From Streptosporangiales bacterium (lineage in GTDB: Bacteria; Actinomycetota; Actinomycetes; Streptosporangiales; WHST01): DNA of 64,000 nucleotides. The number at the start of each line of letters is the position of its first letter. The first letter of the stretch is position 1. Below are positions 1-8,814 of the stretch, piece after piece. The notes under the pieces were generated by a model. That model was not told where the DNA came from. It did not search any database and worked only from the letters and a program-made list of their open reading frames with translations. The stretch covers positions 19,242 to 83,241 of the forward strand of contig WHTA01000020.1 of the NCBI GenBank assembly GCA_009379825.1, in the 5' to 3' direction. The translations under genes were made by a program, and so were the position numbers.

Positions 1-702
1 AACGCCGCCGAGGCACGGCAGCTGGCCGCGCTCGCGCGCAGCAAGCGGCTGCTCGTGCTCGAGGCCATGTGGACCCGGTTCCTGCCGCACATGCACTTCG
101 TCAGGGACGTCGTCGGCAGCGGCCGGATCGGCGAGGTGCGTACCCTGCACGCGGACCACGCACAACAGCTGCCGGCGGATCCGGCGCACCGGCTCAACGA
201 CCCCGACCTCGCCGGCGGCGCGCTGCTCGAGCTCGGCGTCTACCCGCTGTCGTTCGCGCACGACCTGGCCGGCCCGCCCACCGAGGTCCTGGCCCGCGGC
301 ACGTTGCGGACCACGGGCGTGGACGCGTCGGTGGCGACCGTACTGACGCACGCGAACGGCGTGGTCTCCACGTCGTTCTCGTCGAGCGAGGTGCGCGGCC
401 CGAACAACGCCACCGTGGTGGGCACCAAGGGCAGGATCGAGATCGCGCCGTTCTGGTACACGCCGACGCGGGTCACCGTCTACGACAACCACGACGAGGT
501 CACGGCCACCTTCGACGAGCCGTTCAGCGGACGCGGCATGCAGTACCAGGCCGCAGAGGTCGAGCGGCTACTCGCCACGGGCGAGACGGAGAGCCCCCTG
601 CTCGCCCTGGACGACTCGATCGCCGTACTCACCACGATGGACGCGGCGCGCCGCGCCCTCGGCGTCCACTACGGCGCCGACCACCTCGACCCGCTCCCGT
701 AG
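1..702 (+). CDS. Gfo/Idh/MocA family oxidoreductase, C-terminal part
   Basis: The reading frame is open from the first base, so the NAD(P)-binding N-terminus lies outside the window and 233 residues remain. The segment EAMWTRFLPH near the left edge is typical of the catalytic core of Gfo/Idh/MocA oxidoreductases, followed by the GGALLELGVYPLSFA stretch (a conserved Asp/Gly-Val-Tyr-Pro region) and the C-terminal beta-sheet domain. The family oxidises or reduces sugars and related substrates with NAD(P)H in the cytoplasm. The substrate cannot be told from this fragment. No cognate sugar transporter is visible downstream. Confidence 0.85.
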   Translation, partial: NAAEARQLAALARSKRLLVLEAMWTRFLPHMHFVRDVVGSGRIGEVRTLHADHAQQLPADPAHRLNDPDLAGGALLELGVYPLSFAHDLAGPPTEVLARGTLRTTGVDASVATVLTHANGVVSTSFSSSEVRGPNNATVVGTKGRIEIAPFWYTPTRVTVYDNHDEVTATFDEPFSGRGMQYQAAEVERLLATGETESPLLALDDSIAVLTTMDAARRALGVHYGADHLDPLP

Positions 703-1516
703 CTAGCGCGCTTTCGGACGAGGGGGCCGACCACTGGGACCGACCGACTCTCGCCGCTGCCCCTCCCGAGTCGAAGCCGTCGACGAAGCCCCACGCCACA
801 CGAGGACGGTGGTCGACGTACCCACAGCGAACGACCTGACGCCGGCCGACCACCGTTACCCGTTGCTGCCGTACCCCCGCAGAAGCCGTCCACCCGCGCC
901 GGCTCGCTCCCCCGCCGGCACCAGACTCTGGGGCCCTGCCGCAGCGGCGGGACCCCAAGGTTTGTCGCACCCCCGTCATGCCGGCGCCGGCGGAGGCGGC
1001 GGCGCCGCAGTCGGAGCCGCAGTCGGAGGTGGCGGCGCCGCAGTCGGAGCCGCAGGCGGAGGTGGCGGCGCCGCAGTCGGAGCCGCAGGCGGAGGTGGCG
1101 GCGCCGCAGTCGGAGCCGCAGTCGGAGCCGCGGGCGAACTCGCCGATGCTGCGTGCCGGTATCCGGTGCAGAGCCGAACCGTAGACGCCCGAGGCCGCGC
1201 CGCCGCTGCTGGCCGGCAGGTAGATCGTCCGCGCTACCGCGGGCACCTGGCGAGCGGTGGTCGCCACCAACGCGGCCGACTCCAGGGGCGTACCGGTGGC
1301 CTGATACGACCACCACCGCCTCAGCGTCGGCTGCAGCCGCGCGGCGAAGAACTCCCGGCCGCGCACCGGCGGCACGAAGACCCTCGCGTGGCTGCCCGCC
1401 GCGGCCAGACAGCGCCGCAGCTCGCCCGCGACCGCCGTGGCCTGGTCATTGTCGCCGACCAGCACCACGTACGCCTGCGGCGAGCCGCGCAAGGCCCTGG
1501 AGTCGCTGCCAAACAT
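629..1516 (-). CDS. Uncharacterised protein with Cys-rich 11-residue repeats; C-terminal end uncertain
   Basis: I do not recognise this family. The first ~125 residues look like a genuine globular domain (motif VLVGDNDQATA, then an Arg/Leu-rich segment). They are followed by about four copies of an 11-residue unit, GSDCGAATSAC, encoded by a perfect 33-bp repeat in which every codon ends in C, which supports this frame over the other five. After the repeats codon bias is lost, and the frame runs on to overlap the preceding oxidoreductase gene, so the true end is probably near 970-1000 or the tail is frameshifted. It starts 10 bp after the permease stop and is probably cotranscribed with it. 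The start chosen (ATG) has no clear ribosome binding site, so a downstream start is possible. Confidence 0.4.
   Translation of the reverse strand: MFGSDSRALRGSPQAYVVLVGDNDQATAVAGELRRCLAAAGSHARVFVPPVRGREFFAARLQPTLRRWWSYQATGTPLESAALVATTARQVPAVARTIYLPASSGGAASGVYGSALHRIPARSIGEFARGSDCGSDCGAATSACGSDCGAATSACGSDCGAATSDCGSDCGAAASAGAGMTGVRQTLGSRRCGRAPESGAGGGASRRGWTASAGVRQQRVTVVGRRQVVRCGYVDHRPRVAWGFVDGFDSGGAAARVGRSQWSAPSSESALATGAGRGGRRRSGRRGRGAPRPSW
998..1129. repeat. 33-bp tandem repeat, four units
   Basis: Units begin at 998, 1031, 1064 and 1097. They differ at one or two bases (gtcgga versus gcggag-type changes). On the minus strand each unit encodes GSDCGAATSAC or a close variant. The 33-bp period is a multiple of three, so copy-number change keeps the frame. 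There are no unique spacers, so this is not a CRISPR array. Confidence 0.9.
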
Positions 1517-1526
1517 CGCGGCGACG

Positions 1527-2786
1527 TTAGGTACGACCGCTGAAATCCCGCTGAAATCGCGATCGAACGGCGTTGAACGCGTCGTCGCGCCGGCTCGGTG
1601 CCAGGAATCCCGCCGCCGCCACGAGCATGGCGACCGCCACCGCCCAACCGGTGAACGCGAACACGAACACGACCGCCACGGCGACGAACGCGACCGCCGC
1701 CGCGATCCGTACCGGGCCGTCGAGCACGCGGACGGCTGCCGCCGTGCAACCGAGGTAGACGGCGAGGAACAGGGCGGTCGGCAGCGTCACGAAGTCCGCG
1801 GTCCCGACCAGCCGGAACGCGACGGCAGCGAACAACACGACACCCGTGACGACGATGCCGAGCTGCAGCAGACGCGTGTCGACAGGTCCACGACGCCGGT
1901 CACGAGTCAGCTCGGTGGCGAGCGCGGCGGCGCCGGTCAGGTACGCATTGGTGGCCGCGAGCGTCAAGGCGACGGCGGCCACCGTGGCGAGGCCCCGCCC
2001 GACGGCGCCGACCGCGGCCTGCAGCAGGTCGGCAAGTGGCACCGTGCTGCCGGCCGCCGGTCCGAGCACACCGATCGCGGTCACCGCGAGCGCGAGGTAG
2101 ACGGTCGCCGTCACGGCGAACGCTGCGCCGATGACACACGGCAGCTGCCGACGGGGGTCGCGCAGATGCGACGTCAACGGCGCGATCGCCTCCCACCCGA
2201 CGAACGACAGCATCAGGACGGCACTCGCGCTGCCGATCGACGTCCAGCCGTGCGGCAGGAACGGCGTCCAGTTGGCGGCGCGCGCCGACGGCGTACCGCC
2301 GACGACCGCCACCGCGACCAGCGCCACGAGCACCGCGACCAGGACGAGCTGCACCGTCGTACTGGCACGTGCGCCGCCGAGCGTCAGGCCCACGACGGCG
2401 GCGAGCAACACGACCGCAGCGACGACGGTCGTAAGGCGTCCGCCGCCGACGAGGTCCGCGACGTACGCACCGCCGATCAGGCACACCACGGGTGCGCCGA
2501 GCACCACGCCGGCGAGGAACGACCACCCGGTCGCGCGCCCGGCGCGGGTACCCAGGCCGGCCCGGACGTATCCCACCACGCCGCCGCTGCCGCCGAAGCG
2601 GACGCCGAGCGCCGCGAAGACCCACGCCAGGAGGGCGGACACCACGAGCATGCCGGCCCAGGCGAGCACCGACGCGGGACCGGCGAGGTGTGCGGCCAAG
2701 CCGGGCAGCAGGAGCAGGCTCGGCCCGAGCAGTGCGCCGACGTACATCGCGGCGCCGCGGGTGTTCGACAGACCAGTGTTCGTCAC
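1527..2786 (-). CDS. APC-superfamily amino acid exporter, YjeH-like
   Basis: A 419-residue membrane protein with about twelve hydrophobic helices. The N-terminus (GALLGPSLLLLPGLAA) and the FVGWEAIAPLTSHLRDP segment match the YjeH branch of the APC superfamily, which in E. coli exports methionine and branched-chain amino acids. The GTG start at 2786 puts the first helix at the expected place; the frame is open further upstream, but that extension is polar and unlike the family. A divergent Lrp/AsnC regulator 105 bp away is the usual partner of amino acid exporters and suggests amino-acid-induced export. The exported amino acid is inferred, not shown. Confidence 0.8.
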   Translation of the reverse strand: MTNTGLSNTRGAAMYVGALLGPSLLLLPGLAAHLAGPASVLAWAGMLVVSALLAWVFAALGVRFGGSGGVVGYVRAGLGTRAGRATGWSFLAGVVLGAPVVCLIGGAYVADLVGGGRLTTVVAAVVLLAAVVGLTLGGARASTTVQLVLVAVLVALVAVAVVGGTPSARAANWTPFLPHGWTSIGSASAVLMLSFVGWEAIAPLTSHLRDPRRQLPCVIGAAFAVTATVYLALAVTAIGVLGPAAGSTVPLADLLQAAVGAVGRGLATVAAVALTLAATNAYLTGAAALATELTRDRRRGPVDTRLLQLGIVVTGVVLFAAVAFRLVGTADFVTLPTALFLAVYLGCTAAAVRVLDGPVRIAAAVAFVAVAVVFVFAFTGWAVAVAMLVAAAGFLAPSRRDDAFNAVRSRFQRDFSGRT

Positions 2787-2850
2787 GCGGACAGCATCGC
2801 TCGAATCCCCCGGCATCGGCGTGCAAACATTGCTTATAGAAGACCCAGCT

Positions 2851-2864
2851 ACGCAATTCTGCGT
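2851..2864. promoter_or_regulatory. Candidate Lrp-type operator
   Basis: A perfect inverted repeat, acgca-attc-tgcgt, lies in the 105-bp gap between the divergent exporter and Lrp-family genes, 28 bp before the regulator start. Its position fits autoregulation and exporter control. No binding data are available. Confidence 0.4.
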
Positions 2865-2891
2865 CACGATCATCGAGAACGGACGAACATC

Positions 2892-3362
2892 ATGCCAACT
2901 GCTCAGTTCGACCACGTCGACCGCAAGATCCTGCAGCGGTTGCAGGTCGACGGTCGCATCGCCAACGTCGAGCTCGCCGACTCCATCGCGCTGTCCCCGT
3001 CGTCGTGCCTACGCCGCACCAAGGCGCTGGAGTCCGCCGGCGTGATCAGCGGGTACCGCGCCGAGCTCGACCGACAGCGGTTGGGCCTCGGCCTGACCGT
3101 GTTCGTGTCGCTCAAGGTGGAGCAGCACTCGCGCGAGACGTCCCGCCGGATCGAGGAGGCGCTCACGTCCATCCCCGCGGTCGTCGCGTGCCACGTCGTG
3201 TCGGGCGGGGCGGACTTCCTGGTCGAGGCGGTGGTGCCCGACCTGGGCTCGTACGAACAACTGCTGCTCGACCAGATCCTCGCGATCGAGCCGGTGACCG
3301 ACGCGCGCAGCACGTTCGCGATCCGGACGGTGCTGAGCCGCGGCCCGCTGCCGGTGGCCTGA
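2892..3362 (+). CDS. Lrp/AsnC family transcriptional regulator
   Basis: 156 residues. An N-terminal winged helix (DRKILQRLQVDGRIANVELA, then SPSSCLRRTKALESAGVISGY) is followed by an alpha-beta effector domain (RAM domain, about residues 70-150) with the VVACHVVSGGADFLVEAVV strand-helix pattern. Such proteins bind DNA as dimers or octamers and sense amino acids. Its divergent orientation to a YjeH-like exporter suggests it controls that exporter and itself. The ATG start directly precedes the conserved helix and gives the usual family length. Confidence 0.9.
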   Translation: MPTAQFDHVDRKILQRLQVDGRIANVELADSIALSPSSCLRRTKALESAGVISGYRAELDRQRLGLGLTVFVSLKVEQHSRETSRRIEEALTSIPAVVACHVVSGGADFLVEAVVPDLGSYEQLLLDQILAIEPVTDARSTFAIRTVLSRGPLPVA

Positions 3363-3375
3363 ACCGCCGACCGGG

Positions 3376-4137
3376 TCAGCCGGCGAGCTGCTCCCGCAGG
3401 TAGGCGATGTCGTCCTCCTGGCCCTCGGCCGGGGTCTCCACGAGCGCCGGGGCGTCCGCCGCCTTGATCACCGCAGCGATCGCCTGCGGGTCGATCTCGC
3501 CGGACGCGATGTTCGCGTGCCGGTCGGCGCCGGAACCGAACGTGTCGCGGCTGTTGTTCGCGTGCACCAGGTCGATGCGGCCGGTGATCGCCCGCACCCG
3601 GTCGACGATGCCGTCGAGGTCCTCCCCCGCCGCGTGCGCGTGGCAGGTGTCCAGGCAGAAGCCGACGTCGAAACCGTCCAGGGCCTCCCACAGCCGGGCG
3701 AGCGAGTCGAACGTACGCGCCATGGCGTTGTCGCCGCCGGCGGTGTTCTCGATCAGGATGGGCAGCTCGAACTCGCCGCGCTCGAAGACCTTGCGCCAGT
3801 TCTCGTACCCGACGGCCGGGTCGTCGTTCTTCAGCACGTGGCCGCCGTGCACGATCAGCCCCTTCGCGCCCAGCTTCGCGGCCGCCGCGGCGTGCTGGGT
3901 GAGCAGCTTGCGGCTGGGGATGCGGATGCGGTTGTTCGTGGTGGCGACGTTCACCAGGTACGGCGAGTGGATGTACAGGTCGATGCCCGCCGGCGCGAGC
4001 TCCTCGATCCCTTCGGGGACCTTCGGCCCCTTGTAGCCCTGCGGGTCACCGAGGAAGGTCTGCGCGATCTCCGCCCCGCGGGCCTTCACCTGGGTGAGTG
4101 CTTCGGTCTGGTCGACATGCGCTCCGATACGTGGCAC
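3376..4137 (-). CDS. nfo: Endonuclease IV, AP endonuclease (deoxyribonuclease IV)
   Basis: 253 residues from a GTG start (PRIGAHVDQ), the same length as the mycobacterial enzyme. Metal-site motifs of the AP_endonuc_2 TIM barrel are present: VHGGHV, ENTAGG, GFCLDTCHAHAAG, DLVHANNSRD with DRHANIASG, and a final VETPAEG. The enzyme cleaves the backbone 5' to abasic sites and removes 3' blocking groups in base excision repair, using three zinc ions. A longer upstream start is open, but its Ala/Arg-rich extension is not part of the family. It converges with the Lrp gene, leaving a 13-bp gap. Confidence 0.92.
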   Translation of the reverse strand: MPRIGAHVDQTEALTQVKARGAEIAQTFLGDPQGYKGPKVPEGIEELAPAGIDLYIHSPYLVNVATTNNRIRIPSRKLLTQHAAAAAKLGAKGLIVHGGHVLKNDDPAVGYENWRKVFERGEFELPILIENTAGGDNAMARTFDSLARLWEALDGFDVGFCLDTCHAHAAGEDLDGIVDRVRAITGRIDLVHANNSRDTFGSGADRHANIASGEIDPQAIAAVIKAADAPALVETPAEGQEDDIAYLREQLAG

Positions 4138-4237
4138 GCAGCTGAGCCTACGTGCCGGCGCCGACACCACGGCCGCCACCCGCGGTTGCCCGTAGCATGC
4201 TGCGGGTACGCCACGGCACGGATGGAGGACCGGTCAC

Positions 4238-5288
4238 GTGATCATGACGGAGGAGAGCGCGCTCACCAACCCCGACAACGTGCTACTGGTGTCGGACACC
4301 GTCTCGCGCCCGACCGAGGCGATGAAGGCCGCGATGACCGCAGCCACCATCGCCGACGAGCAGTACCACGCGGACCCCACGGTCACGGAGCTCGAGCGGC
4401 GCTGCGCGCAGCTGCTCGGCCAGCCGGCGGCGCTGTTCCTGCCCACCGGCACGATGTGCAACGTGATCGCGTCGCTCCTGCACGTGCGGCGCGGCGGCGA
4501 CGAGGTGCTCGCGCACCGGCTGTGCCATCTGTTCAACGCCGAGGCCGGCGGTCTCGCCCGGCTGGCCGGCGGCATCTCGACACCGCTCGACAGCACGCCG
4601 GACGTGCCCGAGGGCACCTTCACCGTCGAGACGCTGCAAGTGGCGATCCGTCCGGCCAGCCGCTACGGCCCGCGCACCCGGATGGTCTCGTTCGAGCAGA
4701 CGGTGAACCAGGCCGGTGGCCGGGTGTGGCCGCTCGAGTAGCTGCAGGCCGTTACCGCGGCCGCGCGGGAGCAGGGCCTGCGGACGCACCTGGACGGCGC
4801 CAGGCTGTGGAACGCCGCCGTCGCCACCGGCACGGAACCGGCGTCGTACGGCGCGCTGTTCGACACCGTCTGGGTGGACTTCTCCAAGGGGCTCGGCTGC
4901 CCTGCAGGCGCGGTGCTTGCCGGCAGCGAGGAGCTGATGGCGGAGGCGTGGCGGCGGTGCGTCCAGGCAGGGCGCGGGCATGCTCGCCGCCGCGGCGCTC
5001 TACGCGCTCGACCACCACGTCGACCGGCTGGCCGACGACCACCGGCGGGCCGCCAGGCTCGCCGCGGAGCTCACCGCGCTGCCCGGCATCGAGCCCGTCG
5101 CGCGCCGGCAGGAGACGAACATCGTGCTGCTCGACCTGCCCGACGCGTACGGCATCGCGAAGGAGGTGGCCGAGGCCGGCGTCGTCCTGGACGTCCGCGG
5201 CGCCACCCGGGTGCGCTGCGTGACCCACCTCGACGTCGATGACGACGGCATCGACCGGGCGGTCACCGCGGTCGCGGCGGCGGGCTGA
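4238..5288 (+). pseudogene. Low-specificity L-threonine aldolase, disrupted
   Basis: The homology continues across two lesions. The N-terminal part (SDTVSRPTEAMKAAM, FLPTGTMCNVIA) ends at a TAG at 4739, where PLE is followed by LQAVTAA; the codon looks like a GAG to TAG change. The same frame then continues through the PLP-lysine region (WVDFSKGLGCPAGAVLAGS). Near 4960-4980 the segment between AEAWRR and MLAAAALYALDHHVDR is damaged and the rest is in another frame up to 5288. The enzyme would split L-threonine into glycine and acetaldehyde. The GTG start at 4238 has a well-placed ggagg 9 nt upstream. With two independent lesions, readthrough of the TAG cannot restore it. Confidence 0.85.
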
Positions 5289-5291
5289 CCG

Positions 5292-6235
5292 TCAGGCCGA
5301 CTCCCGGCACGGCGCCACTGCGACCGGAGTCGCCACTCGCCGGGGACGTGCCCGGCCGTAGCCGAGCACCACGGCGAGGCCGCAGGCGAGCATGCCGAGC
5401 ACGGCGAGCACGGCGAGCAGCCCGACCGGCTCGCCGAACATGCCGAGCGCCCACAGCGCGGTGGTCGGCGGTGTGAGGTAGAGCAGTACGTTCAGCCGCA
5501 CCACGCCCGCGCGCCTGGCCGTCAGCCAGTACGTGCCGTAGCCGCCGAAGCCGGACAGCACCACCGTCCAGGCCACCGCGACCCAGAACAGCGGGCTGGC
5601 CGGCGGCAGCAACGTCCCGGTGCCTGCGGCCACGGCGACGAACACCGCGGCACTGGCGGCGGTCTGCACGAGCAGGCCGTCGACCACGCCGGTGGTCGCG
5701 CCCCACCGGCGCTCGACCATCGTCGCGGCGACCAGGGCGGCCATCCCCGCGAACGGCAGCGCGTACGCCCACGGCGGTGTGCCCTGCGGGACGGCGAGGT
5801 CGCCTGCGACGACCAGCGTCACCCCGCCGAGCCCGATGGCGAGGCCGAGCCACTGCCACCTGTCCACCCGCTCGCCGAGCAACGGACCGCTCAGCACCCC
5901 GGTCACCAGCGGCTGCAGGGCGGCGATCAGCGCCGCCGTCCCCGGCGGCACGCCCAGCTGGATGCCGTACACCACGCCGGCCAGGTAGCCGGCCTGGCCG
6001 AGCAGGCCGACGACGGCCTGCACCCGTACCGCGCGGCGGGTCAGCCGCGGCGACGCCGCGGGCCGGCGAGCAACACCGCGGAGACGACGAACCGCCAGGT
6101 CAGCGCGGTCGTGATGACGGCGACCCGGCTGCTCAGCTCGGCCCCGACGAAGCCGGAGCTCCACAGCACGACGAAGCCGACGGCCAGCGCCGCGTCCACT
6201 CCACGGCCACCGGCGACCGCACGAAACACGCTCAT
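5292..6235 (-). pseudogene. EamA/DMT-family transporter, frameshifted
   Basis: The N-terminal ~60 residues (VGFVVLWSSGFVGAELSS, the first EamA helix) start at 6235 and stop near 6041. The remaining nine or so helices lie in another frame from about 6055 to 5292 (GYLAGVVYGIQLGVPPG, IAALQPLVTGVLSGPLLGE). Joining the frames near 6045-6065 gives a full ten-helix drug/metabolite exporter of about 310 residues. The C-terminal piece alone lacks the first helix and is unlikely to work. The divergent TetR regulator suggests it was an inducible efflux gene. A sequencing indel is an alternative explanation. Confidence 0.8.
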
Positions 6236-6252
6236 GCCTGGCAGGTAACCAT

Positions 6253-6275
6253 ACCGGTCAGTATACTGTCAGTGT
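6253..6275. promoter_or_regulatory. Candidate TetR operator between divergent genes
   Basis: The 65-bp gap between the EamA remnant and the TetR gene holds an 8-bp palindrome, agtatact (6260-6267), flanked by the imperfect inverted words accggtc and gtcagtgt. It overlaps a tatact sequence that could serve as a -10 box. The placement is typical of TetR autoregulation. Confidence 0.4.
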
Positions 6276-6300
6276 AGTCTTCCGATGAAAAGGAGCGCCG

Positions 6301-6900
6301 ATGAGCACACTGCCCGCCGCCCACCTCACCCCCGCAGGCGAGCGCATCCTGGCGGTCGCCAGCGAGCTCTTCTACACCCGCGGCATCGGCGCGGTCGGGG
6401 TGGAGCTGGTCGCGGCCGAGGCCGGGGTCACGAAGAAGACCCTGTACGACCGGTTCGGCTCGAAGGCAGCGCTGGTCAGCGCGTACCTACGGGTGCGCGA
6501 CGAGCGCTGGCGCGCCTTCCTCACCGGGTACGTGGACGAGCACGGCGCCGGCGACCCCGCGCGGCGGCTGCTGGCCGCGTTCGACGGGCTGGGCGCGTGG
6601 ATGCGGCAGGAGAACCACACCCCGCGCGGCTGCGGCTTCGTGAACGCGTCCGCCGAGCTCACCGACCCGCACCACCCGGGAAGGGAGGCGGTGCTTGCCC
6701 AGAAGCACTGGGTGCAGGAGTACCTCGCAGAGCTGGCCACGGCCACAGGAGTCGCCGCCCCTGGCCCGCTGGCCGCACAGCTACTGTTGCTGTTCGAAGG
6801 TGCCTGCGTGGCGCACGGCCTCGGCACCGACCCCGACCCGACGACCACCGCCCGTACCGCCGCCGCCACCCTGCTCGCCGCCGCACGGGGCTCTGGGTGA
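6301..6900 (+). CDS. TetR family transcriptional regulator
   Basis: 199 residues with a standard TetR N-terminus: helix-turn-helix around residues 35-55 (VELVAAEAGVTKKTLYDRFGSK) after GERILAVASELFYTRG. The C-terminal ligand domain (NHTPRGCGFVNASAEL, then EGACVAHGLG) resembles the TetR_C group found beside efflux genes. It has a good ribosome binding site (aaaagga) 7-8 nt before ATG. It probably represses itself and the divergent EamA gene, which is now broken. Confidence 0.9.
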   Translation: MSTLPAAHLTPAGERILAVASELFYTRGIGAVGVELVAAEAGVTKKTLYDRFGSKAALVSAYLRVRDERWRAFLTGYVDEHGAGDPARRLLAAFDGLGAWMRQENHTPRGCGFVNASAELTDPHHPGREAVLAQKHWVQEYLAELATATGVAAPGPLAAQLLLLFEGACVAHGLGTDPDPTTTARTAAATLLAAARGSG

Positions 6901-6954
6901 CCAGGCTGTGGACAGCTGCCTGGGCTGTCCGTCGGCGCTGGTAGGCTGGCGTAC

Positions 6955-6974
6955 GCCACGTCGGTGAACGTGGC
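6955..6974 (+). promoter_or_regulatory. Hairpin in the rpsF leader
   Basis: gccacgt and acgtggc pair around a 6-nt loop about 130 bp before rpsF; a TAGGCT -10-like box sits just upstream at 6942. The ~200-bp leader would suit ribosomal-protein autoregulation, but I cannot assign it to a known r-protein leader class. Confidence 0.3.
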
Positions 6975-7099
6975 GCTTCGGCTACGAGGCATCGTCGATC
7001 TTCCCCTGAGCTGCCGTCGGCGTGGTGCTGCGTGGCCGAACGACGTACGACCTCCTGCCACGGAAGGACCGTGGCCGCCGAGTCCGAAGGAGGCACCAG

Positions 7100-7396
7100 T
7101 TGTCCGCACGTCACTACGAGGTGATGGTCATCCTCGACCCGGATGTCGAGGAGCGCACCGTTGCCCCGTCGCTCGACCAGTTCCTGACCGTCGTGAAGAA
7201 CAGCGGCGGCAGCGTGGAGAAGGTCGACGTCTGGGGTAGGCGCAAGCTCGCCTACGAGATCAAGAAGAAGTCCGAGGGCATCTACGCGGTGCTCGACCTG
7301 ACCGCGGAACCAGAGGCGGTCAAGGAGCTCGACCGGCAGCTCGGCCTGCAGGAGTCCGTGCTCCGCACGAAGGTGATCCGACCGGAGCTCCGCTGA
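7100..7396 (+). CDS. rpsF: 30S ribosomal protein S6
   Basis: 98 residues. [37 protein letters not shown] and the C-terminal [12 protein letters not shown] are diagnostic of bacterial S6, which pairs with S18 on the 30S platform. I place the start at TTG 7100 because aaggagg ends 6 nt upstream and the conserved RHYEV segment follows at once; the frame is open farther upstream but encodes non-conserved residues. First gene of the rpsF-ssb-rpsR-rplI operon. Confidence 0.95.
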   Translation: MSARHYEVMVILDPDVEERTVAPSLDQFLTVVKNSGGSVEKVDVWGRRKLAYEIKKKSEGIYAVLDLTAEPEAVKELDRQLGLQESVLRTKVIRPELR

Positions 7397-7411
7397 GCAG
7401 GAGGTAGCCCG

Positions 7412-7912
7412 ATGGCAGCAGGCGACACCCCGATCACGATCGTCGGCAACCTGGTCGACGACCCCAATCTTCGCTTCACCCAGTCCGGCCAGGCGGTCGC
7501 CAACTTCCGCGTCGCGTCCACGCCGCGGTACCGCGACAACCAAACCGGCGAGTGGAAGGACGGCGAAGCGCTCTTCCTCACCTGCAACATCTGGCGGCAG
7601 GCGGCGGAGAACGTCGCCGAGTCCCTGCAGCGAGGCATGCGCGTGATCGTCAACGGCCGGCTCAGGCAGCGGTCGTTCGAGACCCAGCAGGGCGAGAAGC
7701 GCACCGTGTACGAGGTCGAGGTCGACGAGGTCGGCCCGTCGCTGCGGTACGCGTCGGCCAAGGTCACCAAGACCAGCCGCTCAGGCGGCGGGTTCGGCGG
7801 TGACAGCGGTGGCCAGCCGGGCGGCGGCGCTCCGGCCGACGACCCCTGGGCGACCCCGGCACCGGCCGGTGGCGGCGCACCGGGCGGCTCGTACGACGAG
7901 CCGCCGTTCTGA
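7412..7912 (+). CDS. ssb: Single-stranded DNA-binding protein
   Basis: 166 residues. An N-terminal OB fold (about 1-110: [56 protein letters not shown]) is followed by a Gly/Pro-rich linker and an acidic tip DEPPF, the partner-docking end of bacterial SSB. It protects ssDNA in replication and repair. It sits 15 bp after rpsF with an aggagg-type site, the usual actinobacterial arrangement. Confidence 0.95.
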   Translation: MAAGDTPITIVGNLVDDPNLRFTQSGQAVANFRVASTPRYRDNQTGEWKDGEALFLTCNIWRQAAENVAESLQRGMRVIVNGRLRQRSFETQQGEKRTVYEVEVDEVGPSLRYASAKVTKTSRSGGGFGGDSGGQPGGGAPADDPWATPAPAGGGAPGGSYDEPPF

Positions 7913-7999
7913 CGCCGCATCGATCGAGCACCACCAAGTAGTTCTGTCCACACCACGGCCAATCCCGCCGCGAGGCGGACTCGAAGAAGGAGTTCCATG

Positions 8000-8236
8000 A
8001 TGGCCAAGAACATCGTGCGCAAGCCGCGCAAGAAAGTCTGTATGTTCTGCCAAGACAAGCTCACGTACGTCGACTACAAGGACACCGCGCTGCTGCGCAA
8101 GTTCATCTCGGACCGCGGCAAGATCCGCGCCAGGCGCGTCTCCGGCAACTGCCGGCAGCACCAGCGCGACGTCGCGACGGCAGTGAAGAACGCCCGCGAG
8201 GTCGCACTGCTGCCGTACACCATGCAGGCACGCTGA
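8000..8236 (+). CDS. rpsR: 30S ribosomal protein S18
   Basis: 78 residues; [32 protein letters not shown] and [12 protein letters not shown] mark S18. The CxxC plus C form a zinc-type (C+) site, so this copy is the zinc-dependent form. ATG codons occur at 7997 and 8000; the second gives better spacing (7 nt) from the gaaggag site and the usual MAKN-type start. Confidence 0.95.
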   Translation: MAKNIVRKPRKKVCMFCQDKLTYVDYKDTALLRKFISDRGKIRARRVSGNCRQHQRDVATAVKNAREVALLPYTMQAR

Positions 8237-8256
8237 GTCGAGGGGAAGAGAAGATG

Positions 8257-8706
8257 ATGAAGCTCGTCCTCGTGCAAGAGGTCTCCGGACTCGGTGAGCC
8301 GGGAGACGTGGTCGACGTCAAGGATGGCTACGGGCGCAACTACCTGGTGCCCCGCGGGTACGCCATGGTGGCGACCAAGGGCCAGGAGAAGCAGATCGCG
8401 CAGATCAAGCGGGCCCGCTCGGCGCGCGAGATCCGCGACCTCGACCAGGCCAAGGAGATCGCCGACAAGCTCGGCAGCATGATCGTCAAGGTCGGCGCCC
8501 GCGCCGGCGACGGCGGCCGGCTGTTCGGATCGATCACCGCGGCCGACGTCGCAACCGCGGTGAAGGAGTCCGGCGGCCCCGAGCTCGACCGCAGGCGCAT
8601 CGAACTACGCGCACCGGTGAAGACCGTCGGCAAGCACTCCGTGTCGATCCGGCTGCACCCGGAGGTCAGCGCCACCATCGACATCGACGTGGTGCCGAAC
8701 AACTAA
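8257..8706 (+). CDS. rplI: 50S ribosomal protein L9
   Basis: 149 residues; MKLVLVQEVSGLGEPGD, VKDGYGRNYLVPRGYA and the C-terminal domain (GRLFGSITAADVA, RIELRAPVKTVG) are typical of L9, which bridges the L1 stalk base and the ribosome body. Two ATG codons are adjacent; the second matches the family N-terminus. Last gene of the ribosomal operon, followed directly by a strong terminator. The replicative helicase gene dnaB, often nearby in actinobacteria, is not seen here. Confidence 0.95.
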   Translation: MKLVLVQEVSGLGEPGDVVDVKDGYGRNYLVPRGYAMVATKGQEKQIAQIKRARSAREIRDLDQAKEIADKLGSMIVKVGARAGDGGRLFGSITAADVATAVKESGGPELDRRRIELRAPVKTVGKHSVSIRLHPEVSATIDIDVVPNN

Positions 8707-8724
8707 CGCACGACACTTCCAGCG

Positions 8725-8756
8725 AACGGGCCCCTGCACCATGCAGGGGCCCGTTT
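8725..8756 (+). terminator. Rho-independent-type terminator after rplI
   Basis: A perfect 14-bp stem (aacgggcccctgca / tgcaggggcccgtt) with a 3-nt loop starts 18 bp after the rplI stop and is followed by a short ttt. It closes the ribosomal operon. Confidence 0.85.
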
Positions 8757-8814
8757 CGCAGGTCCGCAGCCACCCCGTTTGGGGCGTGCACTTCGGTTAG
8801 GCTGCTGCGCGGAT

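Noticed and set aside
998..1129. CRISPR-like array
   Set aside because: The 33-bp units abut without unique spacers and are codon-phased; no cas genes are present.
4739..4741. TAG as pyrrolysine or programmed readthrough in the aldolase
   Set aside because: A second lesion (frameshift near 4970) follows, and family members have Glu at that codon.
3517..5223. Long rightward ORF across endonuclease IV and the aldolase remnant
   Set aside because: It is antisense to endonuclease IV and out of frame with the aldolase; its protein is Arg/Ala-rich and low in any family signature. A high-GC shadow.
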